Source: Saprospiraceae bacterium | GTDB taxonomy: Bacteria > Bacteroidota > Bacteroidia > Chitinophagales > Saprospiraceae | DNA length: 50,490 bases | Direction of reading: 5' to 3' | Assembly: GCA_027008645.1 (NCBI GenBank) | Contig: JALVEE010000013.1 | Span: 1 to 50,490 of the forward strand | Shown here: piece after piece, positions 37,449-46,651 of the stretch | How positions within the stretch are numbered: the first letter of the stretch is position 1 | Layout: the number at the start of each line of letters is the position of its first letter | Translations under genes and position numbers: made by a program | The notes under the pieces: model-generated | The model's database searches: none | What the model was told of the DNA's origin: nothing | Seen by the model: only the letters and a program-made list of their open reading frames with translations

Positions 37449-38033
37449 CTATTGGTGTTTCTTCGCCTTAGAACTTGCAACCGAATGAAAGTATCTATCT
37501 CTAAACTTAACCAAAGCAATCCTCCCGTTCTTCAAATGCAATTCTTCAATATCCTGACCGGAAATATAGCTATTATAATAGCATTCTACCAACTCAACTT
37601 GCTTTTTAGCTATATCGGTTTCAATTCGCATATAGGACTTTGATGTTTTTAGTGTTTTATTCCGCTTTTTCCTGCATTTAGCCACCAAATCGTATAGAAA
37701 ATCATTATCCGGTCTGATAATAAGAGTGTTCAATATATTTTCTTTACCTTCAAGAAAAAGTTTGTAATACTTCTTGTGTTTTGAAATGACTATTTGTATG
37801 GTTGAATAACCGATATATGAGATATTGATTGTATCCCCGATAGTTGTCTTTAAGCTAAATTTTCCTTTTAGATTGGTTACAGTTCCTCTTTTACTCGAAA
37901 TATCATAAATTGTGGCATAAGGCAATACCTCGTTCGTTTGTTTGTCAAATACCTTACCACTAATTAAGTATGTATTCTGTCCATAGCCTTCAATAGCAAA
38001 AAACAATATTAGTATTGAAATAATTCTGTACAT
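37449..38033 (-). CDS. Short CarboxypepD_reg-domain protein, possibly truncated
   Basis: This 194-residue exported protein has a signal peptide (MYRIISILILFFAIEGYGQ) and a CarboxypepD_reg domain at about 24-95 (ISGKVFDKQTNEVLPYATIY, SKRGTVTNLKGKFSL, ISYIGYST). It is followed by a segment from about 105 to 180 (DLVAKCRKKRNKTLKTSKSY; ELVECYYNSYISGQDIEEL). That second segment looks like the opening of a longer family in which a beta-rich domain of 200 or more residues follows, but here the frame stops after FHSVASSKAKKHQ. It may be a natural short version or the remnant of a longer gene. Only 89 bases separate it from fpr. Confidence 0.7.
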   Translation of the reverse strand: MYRIISILILFFAIEGYGQNTYLISGKVFDKQTNEVLPYATIYDISSKRGTVTNLKGKFSLKTTIGDTINISYIGYSTIQIVISKHKKYYKLFLEGKENILNTLIIRPDNDFLYDLVAKCRKKRNKTLKTSKSYMRIETDIAKKQVELVECYYNSYISGQDIEELHLKNGRIALVKFRDRYFHSVASSKAKKHQ

Positions 38034-38076
38034 AAGCTTAAATTTATCGCTCTTACTTTGCTTTTTATAACGAATT

Positions 38077-38109
38077 TGAAATTATTTTGTGAATAATTTG
38101 TTATATTTG
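38077..38109 (+). promoter_or_regulatory. Bacteroidota-type promoter for the Bax-inhibitor-1 gene
   Basis: TATATTTG (38102-38109) matches TAnnTTTG exactly, with TTG at 38077-38079 giving a 22-base spacer. The start codon is 37 bases downstream. Confidence 0.5.
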
Positions 38110-38146
38110 TGGGTATTAATATATTAATTTAAAAAATTTTATAAAA

Positions 38147-38842
38147 ATGGAATATACAAATCAAATAGCAGTCGGGCATTTATCTGAAGTCCAAAAACTT
38201 GCTTTCTACAAGAAAACTTACAGTCATCTAGCAATTGGTGTTTTAGCATTTATACTGGTCGAGTATTTGTTTTTAAGTAGTGAAACAATCACAAGGTTTG
38301 CTCTTTCTTTAATAGAAGGCAGAATGTGGCTGTTGATGTTGGGAGGATTTATGTTGGTAACAAATATAGCTGAAAAAATGGCTGTTAACAGTGTTGACAG
38401 AAATAAACAATATCTAGGATTTGGGCTGTATATAATTGCAGAAGCATTTATTTTTGTACCACTTATCTATATCGCAGTATATAAAACAGGAAGTTTGGTT
38501 TTAATCAAACAAGCTGCTATATTGACATTATCATTGTTTGCCGGACTGACGATGGTTGCGATGTATTCAAAGCAAGATTTTTCTTTTTTAAGAAGATTCT
38601 TGACTATTGGATTTTGGATTGCTCTCGGACTAATAGTTGCCGGTTTACTTTTTGGCTTTAATATCGGTTTGTGGTTCTCTGTCGGGATGGTTGTTTTAGC
38701 CTCAGGTTCCATTTTGTATCAAACCTCCAATATAATCTACAGATATGGAGAAGATCAATATGTGGCGGCAGCACTTGGACTATTTGCATCATTGATGTTG
38801 TTATTTTGGTATATACTCCGGATATTAATGTCAAGGAAATAA
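38147..38842 (+). CDS. Bax inhibitor-1 / YccA-family membrane protein
   Basis: This integral inner-membrane protein has 231 residues and about seven transmembrane helices. Family marks are the cytoplasmic N-terminus ending LAFYKKTYSHLAIGVLAF and the last helix YVAAALGLFASLMLLFWYILR, equivalent to the conserved end of BI-1 family proteins. Acidic residues near the last helices that form the pH-sensing pair in BsYetJ are not clear here. Some relatives leak calcium or interact with FtsH, but no specific function can be read from the sequence. The next gene begins 3 bases after its stop. Confidence 0.85.
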   Translation: MEYTNQIAVGHLSEVQKLAFYKKTYSHLAIGVLAFILVEYLFLSSETITRFALSLIEGRMWLLMLGGFMLVTNIAEKMAVNSVDRNKQYLGFGLYIIAEAFIFVPLIYIAVYKTGSLVLIKQAAILTLSLFAGLTMVAMYSKQDFSFLRRFLTIGFWIALGLIVAGLLFGFNIGLWFSVGMVVLASGSILYQTSNIIYRYGEDQYVAAALGLFASLMLLFWYILRILMSRK

Positions 38843-38845
38843 TAT

Positions 38846-39505
38846 ATGGACTTAAAAAAAGTCTTTGATTTTTTAATCGCCCTTAAATTCAATAACAACA
38901 GGGCTTGGTTTAAGGAAAATCAAAAAGAGTACAAAGAAGCCAAATCCGAATTTGAGCAGTTTATTGATTTGCTGATTACAAGTATTTCCGGTGTGGATAA
39001 TAGTGTTGGGATATTATCCGCCAAGGATTGTATGTTCAGAATTCATAGGGATGTGAGGTTTTCTAAAAACAAGGAGCCATATAAGGTGAATTTTGGCGCA
39101 TCTATTGCCAAAGGTGGCAGAAAAAGCCCTTTTGCAGGCTATTATATCCATTTTGAACCCGATAATTCATTTATTGGAGGTGGAATTTATCAGCCGGACT
39201 CCAAAACACTAAAATCGATTAGAACCTATATCTTTAATAATGTTGATGAATATAAATCCATTATTAGCGACAAGCATTTCAAAGAATATTTTCCGGAAAT
39301 ATACGGGGATAAGTTGAAAACTGCACCCCGAGGATTTCCGAAAGATTTTCCTGACATTGGTTTACTCAATAACAAGCATTATGCCGTAATTCATCCGGAA
39401 GATAATTCATTTTGGTTTAAGGACGATTTGATCGAAAATATTTTGGATATCGTTAAAGCCCAGTACAAGTTCAACCGGTTTTTGAATAGTGCGGTTATTG
39501 CCTAA
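38846..39505 (+). CDS. DUF2461 family protein
   Basis: The 219-residue cytoplasmic protein matches DUF2461 (TIGR02453). The N-terminal FDFLIALKFNNNRAWFKENQ, the central MFRIHRDVRFSKNKEPYKVN with FGASIAKGG, and the GYYIHFEPDNSFIGGGIYQP segment are the family's conserved blocks. The biochemical function of the family is unknown. It is translated from the same message as the BI-1 gene (3-base gap). Confidence 0.92.
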   Translation: MDLKKVFDFLIALKFNNNRAWFKENQKEYKEAKSEFEQFIDLLITSISGVDNSVGILSAKDCMFRIHRDVRFSKNKEPYKVNFGASIAKGGRKSPFAGYYIHFEPDNSFIGGGIYQPDSKTLKSIRTYIFNNVDEYKSIISDKHFKEYFPEIYGDKLKTAPRGFPKDFPDIGLLNNKHYAVIHPEDNSFWFKDDLIENILDIVKAQYKFNRFLNSAVIA

Positions 39506-39965
39506 AAAGGCAAAGTCAGAGACGTTCGTTTATCAGGGGAGATTGAATATCGAATATCGAACAAGGAACACCGATTTTAGATATGAAAGAGAGAAAATAT
39601 CAATGGGTGTATTTTTTTACAGACATTGTAAGATAGTTTTTATTATGATAAGGAGCGTTGCTGCCTCCCCCTGTCGTTTTACGTAACGCAGTGGAGTGAA
39701 ATTACAAGGGGGAGTGCAGAGCATTTGTGGGATGGAAGAGGGGGCAGTTGTGCAGAGATAAAGGAGAATCGACTCTGAAATATACCTGTTAAAGTTGGTG
39801 AGTTTTTTTTTCGCCAAGAGGTCAAAGACACTTTGGCTCAGAGTTCGTGAGATATAAAATTCATCAAGAAAGCAATCACCATTGAGTTGAAGCTCTCCTG
39901 ACCTCTTAACGATAAATTAGCACACTCCAAGCCAAAGGTCTCCCGACCTCTTGGCGGTCAATACC
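39506..39965. other. Repeat-rich gap between convergent genes
   Basis: No gene is seen. It contains an imperfect palindrome cctccccctgt ... acaagggggag (39664-39714) related in style to the hairpins near 30.7-30.9 kb. Two facing copies of the gccaagaggtc repeat lie at 39813-39841 and, inverted, 39927-39957. A partial inverted copy lies at 39892-39911 (gctctcctgacctcttaacg). The facing copies could fold into a large stem after the hflX stop. No T-run follows, so a simple terminator role is unclear. Confidence 0.5.
39813..39957. repeat. Inverted pair of the 'gccaagaggtcaaaga' repeat
   Basis: The left arm 39813-39841 and the complement of the right arm 39927-39957 share gccaagaggtc then g/a-rich bases, ctttggct and a terminal G-rich end. 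The third full copy lies at 11107-11136. The presence of facing copies plus an internal partial copy suggests nested insertion or local duplication. Confidence 0.65.
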
Positions 39966-41180
39966 TTACCAATAGTGCGTCTTATACGGATATCTGATTT
40001 TGTATTTTTCTTCTATTAATACTGCCAATTTGTCTCTTAGAGTATCGATATTTTCTTTTTCGATGGCTGAAACAAAAATTACATTTTCGCCGTAGTCATT
40101 TATTAGTTTTTCTTCTAACTGTGACATTATTTGGTCTTTTGTCTCTTGGTCAAGAAGCTCATCAAAGTAGTTTTTTCTATAGAGATCTATTTTATTAAAT
40201 ATATAAAATGTAGTCTTGTCAATCGCTCCCAAATCTCTAAGAGTACTGTTTACCGTCTTGATTTGATCCTCAAATTGAGGGTGCGAAATATCTACCACGT
40301 GAAGCAAAATATCACTTTCCTTTGCTTCATCAAGGGTTGATTTGAAACTTTCGATAAGATGGTGAGGCAATTTGCGTATAAAACCAACGGTATCTGATAG
40401 CAAAAAAGGCATTCTGCCTATTACCATTTTTCTGACAGTCGTATCCAATGTTGCAAAAAGCTTATTTTCAACAAAGACTTCGGACTTGGTGAGTTGATTC
40501 ATCAAAGTCGATTTTCCGACATTGGTATAACCGACAAGCGAAACCCTAATCATCTCGTCTCTTCTCTTTCTTCTTGTCCGGTCTTGTCTGTCAATAACAG
40601 CCAATTTATCTTTGAGTTTTTTGATTTTATCCTTTACTATACGCCTATCTGTCTCAATTTCCATTTCCCCGGGACCTCTCATTCCTATACCTCCACGCTG
40701 TCTTTCCAAGTGAGTCCACAGTCCTCTAAGTCTCGGAAGCAAATATTGCAATTGAGCCAATTCCACCTGGGCTTTAGCTTGTGCTTTTTGAGCTCTTTTG
40801 GCGAATATATCCAATATCAATGTACTCCTGTCAACGATTTTTACACCGAATTCCTCTTCCAGTTTTATGGTTTGTTTACCTGTAAGATCATCATCAAAAA
40901 TAACCATATCTATATCCCCCCTTTTCTCAATATATTCTTTTATTTCCGCTACTTTTCCTTTTCCTATAAAAAATCTTTTATCAGGTTGATTAAGCCTTTG
41001 AGTATATATTTTTACTGTTATTGCTCCGGCGGTTTTTGCCAAAAAATCCAATTCATCAAGATACACTTTGACTTCTTCTTCGGTATTTTTGTATATAACA
41101 CCAACCAATATTGCTTTTTCAAGTTCCTGTTTTATGTAGGTTTTTTTGCTTTTTTTCCCTATCTGCCAGTGATCACTCAT
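39966..41180 (-). CDS. hflX: GTPase HflX
   Basis: This ribosome-associated GTPase splits stalled or stressed 70S ribosomes. From the ATG at 41180 it has 404 residues. The N-terminal HflX domain (RFFIGKGKVAEI; VIFDDDLTGKQTIKLEEEFG; VDRSTLILDIFAKRAQKAQA) is followed by a coiled-coil linker (GPGEMEIETDRRIVKDKIKK) and the G domain: G1 GYTNVGKST, G3 DTVGFIRKLPHHLIESFKST, G4 NKID, G5 SAIEK. The upstream ATG at 41204 overlaps the previous stop by 19 bases and adds eight residues that are not typical, so I prefer the second ATG. It is last in an operon with DUF4292 and the LytM protein. Confidence 0.93.
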   Translation of the reverse strand: MSDHWQIGKKSKKTYIKQELEKAILVGVIYKNTEEEVKVYLDELDFLAKTAGAITVKIYTQRLNQPDKRFFIGKGKVAEIKEYIEKRGDIDMVIFDDDLTGKQTIKLEEEFGVKIVDRSTLILDIFAKRAQKAQAKAQVELAQLQYLLPRLRGLWTHLERQRGGIGMRGPGEMEIETDRRIVKDKIKKLKDKLAVIDRQDRTRRKRRDEMIRVSLVGYTNVGKSTLMNQLTKSEVFVENKLFATLDTTVRKMVIGRMPFLLSDTVGFIRKLPHHLIESFKSTLDEAKESDILLHVVDISHPQFEDQIKTVNSTLRDLGAIDKTTFYIFNKIDLYRKNYFDELLDQETKDQIMSQLEEKLINDYGENVIFVSAIEKENIDTLRDKLAVLIEEKYKIRYPYKTHYW

Positions 41181-41185
41181 ATATT

Positions 41186-42364
41186 TTATATTTTTAAAAT
41201 CCATTTTTCAGGATTGAGTTTTGTTTTTTCTTTCCAAATCTCAAAATGAAATTGTCCGTTGTCCCCAATCCTGCCAAGAGTCTGTCCTCTTTTTACCTTA
41301 TCACCTTTGGAAATAACTACATTTTCCAACTTTGAATATACCGTATAATATTTTCCGTGTTTGATTATAATCATCCAATTGTAACCGGTGATATGCATCA
41401 ATCCAACGACTTCACCCTCAAAAATTGATTTCACTTCACTATCTGGTTCCGTTCTGAAATCAATACCGTTATTGAAATTGTAAACTCCCTTGATTGTAGG
41501 GTGTCGATGCTTTCCAAAATGTGATGAAATATAGCCGGCTCTCACAGGCCAACTGAATTTGGATTTATTTTCTTCAAAAGAATTTGAAACAACTTTTGCT
41601 TCGCTCTTAGCAATAACAGAATTGCCGCCACTAAGGTTGTTTAAAATGATATTTTCTATGTTTTTATTTAATTTCTCCCTTTCCTTCTTTTGCTTTTTCA
41701 ATACTCGAACCAGCTTTTTTCTATCCCTTTTTAGCTCTTTTAGTATCTTATCTTTCTTTTTGGATTCTTCTTTGAGTTTTAAAACATTGTCATTTTCTTC
41801 TTTGATTAATTTTTCGACATTAGCTTTTTCGACATTGATTTTAGTCAATAATTTATCCAAATTTTGTTTTTGTTCGCTTATCTGTTGGAGTCTTGTTTTT
41901 GTATAAATATTAAATTGTTTTAGATACCTTTTTCTGTCCATGAAATCCTCCCAGTCCGTGGAAGACAGTAGAAATAAAAATTTGTTTTTTGTTAGGGATT
42001 GAACATAAGTTTTTCTTAAGAGAAGTTCAAAATTGTGCTCAATACCACTTTTTTTCTCCGAAAGATTATTGTACTCGATATTCATCGTATTGATGTTTTC
42101 GTTGATCTGATTTATTTGTTTATTCAGATTAGCGATGATTTTATTTCTATTCCTTATCTGATTTTGCAGGGAATTCAGATAGTCGATTGTGGCTTTTTTA
42201 TTTTTTTCAGTTCTTTTTAGGATATTGGAAGTAAATTCGATTTTATCTATTATACGCATCCTCTCTTCTTCAAGAGTTTTGCGGTCTTGAGCCGAACTGA
42301 AAACCGTGAAGAATAAAAATATTAGGGGCAAGCTACATTTTAGTATATTTCTTTGGTATCTCAA
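41186..42364 (-). CDS. EnvC-like coiled-coil protein with degenerate LytM (M23) domain
   Basis: The 392-residue protein has a signal peptide ending FSSAQ, a long coiled coil (about 28-245, with KKKDKILKELKRDRKKLVRV-type heptads) and a LytM fold (about 275-392). In active M23 peptidases the metal is held by HxxxD and HxH. Here the first His is replaced (YNFNNGIDF) and the HxH site reads GQFHFEIW, with Gln in place of the first His. Loss of zinc ligands is what EnvC-type amidase activators show, so it likely activates a cell-wall amidase at division rather than cutting peptidoglycan. The start is a TTG that overlaps the end of the DUF4292 gene by 32 bases; no in-frame ATG exists near the signal peptide. 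Confidence 0.85.
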   Translation of the reverse strand: MRYQRNILKCSLPLIFLFFTVFSSAQDRKTLEEERMRIIDKIEFTSNILKRTEKNKKATIDYLNSLQNQIRNRNKIIANLNKQINQINENINTMNIEYNNLSEKKSGIEHNFELLLRKTYVQSLTKNKFLFLLSSTDWEDFMDRKRYLKQFNIYTKTRLQQISEQKQNLDKLLTKINVEKANVEKLIKEENDNVLKLKEESKKKDKILKELKRDRKKLVRVLKKQKKEREKLNKNIENIILNNLSGGNSVIAKSEAKVVSNSFEENKSKFSWPVRAGYISSHFGKHRHPTIKGVYNFNNGIDFRTEPDSEVKSIFEGEVVGLMHITGYNWMIIIKHGKYYTVYSKLENVVISKGDKVKRGQTLGRIGDNGQFHFEIWKEKTKLNPEKWILKI

Positions 42365-43085
42365 ATTTTAGTTTTTGTTCTTTATTTATTTCAATATTTT
42401 TAATTTTCAAATGTAGAAAATATTTTGGATTTATACTGTTTGGAAAACTATATTTGCGAAGATATGAAATTTCTTTGCCATTCTGTATTTTATATTTTGA
42501 GAAATTCAATTCAATAGTTTTATTATCCTTATTTATAAAGAAAGAATTGGAAATTTTGAAGTCCGGATTCAAATCATATTCTATACCGTAATCTGTCCCT
42601 TGAGTTTTTAATTTAAAAGTATTTCCCGTTTTGCTTCCCGATACCGGTTTTTGTCCTTCTATTATACTATTTCCTGCCAATATTTCCTGCATCGTATTAA
42701 AATCAACAGGTACATCATATTCTTTTTTGAAATGCTTGTATGAATCAGCCAAATACTTTCCATTGAATCTATCAATGGCAAAAACCGAATCCGGTCTTAT
42801 CAAAACTCTGGCAACCTCAAACCCGAATTTTCTAATACTCATCCATATCGCTTTATCTTTTTTCATTCTGAGCTCTACCGTGCCTCCAACTGTAGTGCCG
42901 TCAAAATATACCGTTGCATCTGATTTATATCTATACCAAATATAATCTATATTTGATTTTTTGACTTTTCTAAACAGTTTTGAGCTTTTATATGAAGTTG
43001 TAGTACCTAATGCAGATTTCTTTGTTCTACAGGAAGAAGCTAAGAGCAGCACCGATATAAGGCTAAAAAATGCAATTTTTTTCAT
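42333..43085 (-). CDS. DUF4292 lipoprotein
   Basis: This 250-residue outer-membrane-type lipoprotein has a signal MKKIAFFSLISVLLLASSC (Cys19) and a single DUF4292 domain (about 40-245), a LolA/LolB-like beta fold judging from the alternating strands (VYFDGTTVGGTVELRMKKDK; WMSIRKFGFEVARVLIRPDS). In Bacteroidota this family is regularly found beside a LytM/M23 gene, as here. Its 3' end overlaps that gene by 32 bases, implying coupling. Function is unproven; envelope lipoprotein handling is plausible. Confidence 0.9.
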   Translation of the reverse strand: MKKIAFFSLISVLLLASSCRTKKSALGTTTSYKSSKLFRKVKKSNIDYIWYRYKSDATVYFDGTTVGGTVELRMKKDKAIWMSIRKFGFEVARVLIRPDSVFAIDRFNGKYLADSYKHFKKEYDVPVDFNTMQEILAGNSIIEGQKPVSGSKTGNTFKLKTQGTDYGIEYDLNPDFKISNSFFINKDNKTIELNFSKYKIQNGKEISYLRKYSFPNSINPKYFLHLKIKNIEINKEQKLKFEIPKKYTKM

Positions 43086-43348
43086 CTATTATTCTTTCAT
43101 TTATTATAATACGCTATCCTTTAACGTGCCTTTTACTGTTCTTATTACTTGCAATTTGTTATAAAATACATATTTACCAGCGACATTTTCTAAAAAAATT
43201 CGTTCAATGTATATATAAGTGTAGCGAATTCACTAATTTGCGAATCATATATAGTAGAAACCTTTTGAAATCCGTCCAAAAAGCGGTTTAGCTGATTCAA
43301 GCTGATATAAGTGCTTTGGAGTTTTTTTTTAAACAAAAACTTAATACT

Positions 43349-46300
43349 ATGAAAAATCTAACTTTCAAATTTTCCTGTTTTACTTATTGTCTTTTTACTC
43401 TTGGGCTATTGCTCTTTCCAAACATTATATTTTCCCAAGACCGGAGTCATTTTATCAATAAAGTATCATATTTCAATGATAAGAATATCGATGTAAAAAG
43501 TTTTTTCCAATTGGAAAGAGAGGAACTCGGCTTGAGTAAAGGTTCAAAAATGGTCTTCAAAACAAAAACAAGAGATAAAATGGGCTTTGAGCATTCCAGA
43601 TATTCTCAGAAGTACAAGGGGCTGAAAGTTATCGGTTCAAGCTATATATTGCATAGCAAAAACAATAAGATCATAAAAACCACAGGGACTGTCCTACCGA
43701 ATATCAACATTGATACTGATCCCGGTATTGACATATTTACTGCAAAATTCCTTGCGATAAATAAGGTAAAGCAAAGTATTTTCAAAAGGGAAGATGATAT
43801 CGATCCAACTGATGAAAATCTTAATTGCAAAGATATTTCACTGTGCATTATGGATAAAAATTTTCCCGGTTATAGCGGAAAGTATGTTCTTGCGTACCAA
43901 ATGGAAGTCGTGAGTAATCATTATAGGATTCCGATTAAAAAGAAGATATATATAGACGCTAATACTGGAGAAACACTATTGATGTATGATGAGATATTCG
44001 AAGGGGATGTTAAGGGTAAAGGAAAGAGTATTTATTATGGCGATGTTGAATTCAACACAGATTCAATCGCAGAAAACAAGTATTATCTCAGGGACAAATC
44101 AAGAGGGGGAGGAATATTTATTCATAATTCATGGAACTCTTGGAAAGAGTTTATCGATGAAGACAATATATGGAACTATGATGATGTAGGTATGAAATCA
44201 GCCGTAGATGCTATGTATTGTGCACAGGCATACTATGATTTTCTAAAAGAACGGTTCAATAGAAAAAGTGTTGACAATAACGATTATCCTTTGAGACTAA
44301 CCGTAAATGTAAAATCATATGTCAATGCATATTGGGATGGGCAAGGAGCTAGTTTTGGAGCAGGGGATTGCTACGATTATAATCCATTGACTACGATGTC
44401 TATTATAGGTCATGAATTTACTCATGGTATGACAGCTTTTACATCAGAATTGATATACAAGGATGAATCAGGTGCATTAAATGAGTCTTTGAGTGATATT
44501 TTTGGAGAATCACTTGAATATTTGGAAGATAGCTCTCATTTTGAATGGACAATCGGAACGAGAATTACAAAAGGCTATGATGCGGAACCTTTCAGATCGA
44601 TGAGCGACCCCAATTTGTATGGTGATCCTAAATATTATAAAGGTATATATTGGTCAACCGATTTTTTTGATAATGGTGGGGTTCATTCCAATAGTGGAAT
44701 TTTGAATTACTGGTTTTATCTCTTGACAGAAGGTAAAAGTGGAATTTCAGAACAAAAAGATACTTTTGATGTCGAAGCCTTGGGTATAGACAAAAGCTTG
44801 GATATAGTTTATCAAATGGCTACAAATTATCTTACGGAAAATTCCAATTTTGAAGATGCTTACAAGTATTCTCTTGAGGCAGCAACTGATTTGTACGGTA
44901 TGAATTCATCCGAAATTGACAATGTCAAGGAAGCTTGGAAAGCGGTAGGGATTCCTAAGCAATTCAATTCAGGTTCAAGCGGAAATGCAGATTTTACGGA
45001 TTTTAGAATATTAATTAATGGGAAAGGTGGGTTTTTGGAAAAATTTTGCACAGATGAGTTAAATGATTTAGAAATATCACTTCAAAATATAAGTACTAAG
45101 GTTTTTCCTGCCGGTACGAAAGTTAATATAACATTGACTCCTTCATTAGAGATATATGATACTTTTCGTTTTAGCAAAATACTGGATAAAGATTGGGAAA
45201 TAGATTCTATGCAAAGTGTAAATATTAGTATTGATACCTTAGATAGAACTCAGAAGTATCCTTATTTTAATTTTCACGTTTATATGGAATTGAAAAAAGA
45301 TTCTATAATTGATAAATTTTCAAATTATGCTAATATCAATTATAGAGATCTTCACGAGGATTATACCGGTGGGTTTTTTATTGAAGGAACCAATAGCTGC
45401 TTATATACCGGCAATAAAATAAAATCTTTTAGAATAAATTTATTAAACCGCGGCTGTAGGAATTTCCAAGAGGGAGATACTGTTATCATTGACTTTGTGT
45501 CTGAAACAGATACTTCTGAATTTGAAATAAATGTACCGAGGTCTTCTATCTTTTATGATTTTGTAAGCATGAGAGACATACAAGATTATATTGATTTCAA
45601 TCAATTGGAAAATTTGAGCAATTATAATATCCAGCTTTTCTACAAATCAGATGAAGGGACATCCTTTGTGACAGAAGAAAAAATGGGACATTTTCTGCAT
45701 CATCCTTTAGCAAATAATAAGATTATTGATTTTGAAGATGATGAGTTCAAAAGTATATTAAGTATAAAAATCGGAGATTTTCTTATCGATACCATTACAA
45801 CCGGGCATAACTTGGAAATAAAAACAACCGCCAGACCTTCGCAAATTGAAGATTGCCTCTCATATGAAGATTACTTCAAAGTAAATAAAAATGGCGTATT
45901 CAGTTTTGTCACGGATATTGATTTTTGCTCCAATCTTGATTCAATGAAAAATCCTTATTTGGTTTTTGATATCAAATATCAGAGTTCACATTCCGATAAT
46001 CCATATTATAGAATGCTGCAAATAAATCAAGGAGAAACACCAATCGAGTATCTTATTGATTTTGAAAGAAATTATACTAAAAAAGAAATTAAACTAAATA
46101 AAGATATGTCCTCAAATATTAACATATCGGTTTTGACTTTGCAATCTTCCATATTTATAGATAATATCAGAGTTATTGACAAAAAACCTGATAATCTAAT
46201 CGATATAGAGGATCAAGAATTTTTGGTCGTAAATCCTGTATCAGACGTTATAAATATTAAAAATCCTGCGAATAAAAAATGGAATTTCGAACTATATGAT

Positions 46301-46459
46301 GTGAATGGCAATATCCGTATAAATAAAAAATCCTTAAAAGGAGATTTAAAGCAAGACTTGAATCTCGCATCCGGTATTTATTTCTATAGAATATTTGTGG
46401 AGAATAATAGTGTTCAAACAGGAAAGATTGTTGTAACTAGTGCTCTGCGCAAGAAATAA
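43349..46459 (+). CDS. Exported M4-family (thermolysin-like) metallopeptidase with T9SS tail
   Basis: From the ATG at 43349 the product is 1036 residues; the longer frame starts at a TTG and adds 11 residues before the signal peptide (cut near FSQDR). A propeptide with FTP/PepSY-like features covers about 30-200. The catalytic domain has HEFTHGMTAF at about 355 (HExxH), NESLSDIFGE at about 378 (third zinc ligand Glu), and the second active-site His in GGVHSNSGILNYWFYLL near 445. After residue 540 comes about 390 residues of beta-rich modules (PKD/CARDB-like in look, not assigned). The last 80 residues are a T9SS sorting domain (NPVSDVINIKNPANKKWNFE ... ASGIYFYRIFVENN). It is a secreted or surface protease, likely for protein degradation. 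Confidence 0.92.
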   Translation: MKNLTFKFSCFTYCLFTLGLLLFPNIIFSQDRSHFINKVSYFNDKNIDVKSFFQLEREELGLSKGSKMVFKTKTRDKMGFEHSRYSQKYKGLKVIGSSYILHSKNNKIIKTTGTVLPNINIDTDPGIDIFTAKFLAINKVKQSIFKREDDIDPTDENLNCKDISLCIMDKNFPGYSGKYVLAYQMEVVSNHYRIPIKKKIYIDANTGETLLMYDEIFEGDVKGKGKSIYYGDVEFNTDSIAENKYYLRDKSRGGGIFIHNSWNSWKEFIDEDNIWNYDDVGMKSAVDAMYCAQAYYDFLKERFNRKSVDNNDYPLRLTVNVKSYVNAYWDGQGASFGAGDCYDYNPLTTMSIIGHEFTHGMTAFTSELIYKDESGALNESLSDIFGESLEYLEDSSHFEWTIGTRITKGYDAEPFRSMSDPNLYGDPKYYKGIYWSTDFFDNGGVHSNSGILNYWFYLLTEGKSGISEQKDTFDVEALGIDKSLDIVYQMATNYLTENSNFEDAYKYSLEAATDLYGMNSSEIDNVKEAWKAVGIPKQFNSGSSGNADFTDFRILINGKGGFLEKFCTDELNDLEISLQNISTKVFPAGTKVNITLTPSLEIYDTFRFSKILDKDWEIDSMQSVNISIDTLDRTQKYPYFNFHVYMELKKDSIIDKFSNYANINYRDLHEDYTGGFFIEGTNSCLYTGNKIKSFRINLLNRGCRNFQEGDTVIIDFVSETDTSEFEINVPRSSIFYDFVSMRDIQDYIDFNQLENLSNYNIQLFYKSDEGTSFVTEEKMGHFLHHPLANNKIIDFEDDEFKSILSIKIGDFLIDTITTGHNLEIKTTARPSQIEDCLSYEDYFKVNKNGVFSFVTDIDFCSNLDSMKNPYLVFDIKYQSSHSDNPYYRMLQINQGETPIEYLIDFERNYTKKEIKLNKDMSSNINISVLTLQSSIFIDNIRVIDKKPDNLIDIEDQEFLVVNPVSDVINIKNPANKKWNFELYDVNGNIRINKKSLKGDLKQDLNLASGIYFYRIFVENNSVQTGKIVVTSALRKK

Positions 46460-46580
46460 GTGTGCATATTAGATGCAGTAATTTTTTATTCGATTTTAAA
46501 GATTTTTAGCAGAATGTTGAATAAAAAAGAAGAAAAAGTACGCTGAAGCGCACTAAACAAAAACGACGAATTATACAATA

Positions 46581-46616
46581 CCCCCAAATAAATTTGGGGG
46601 CTAATCTTATGATTAG
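46581..46616. terminator. Hairpin between convergent genes, probable bidirectional terminator
   Basis: The 20-base palindrome cccccaaat-aa-atttggggg (46581-46600) is followed by a smaller hairpin ctaatc-ttat-gattag (46601-46616). It lies midway between the stops at 46459 (plus) and 46652 (minus). T-runs are poor on both strands, so efficiency is uncertain. Confidence 0.55.
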
Positions 46617-46651
46617 TTGTGGTATTAACACAAATTTCATTATTCTCCACA

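Noticed and set aside
39489-39817. Short frames on both strands in the gap before hflX
   Set aside because: They overlap repeats and palindromes, lack any domain and have no plausible translation signals.
39813-39957. CRISPR array
   Set aside because: Copies are few, in opposite orientations and irregularly spaced, with no cas genes in the window.
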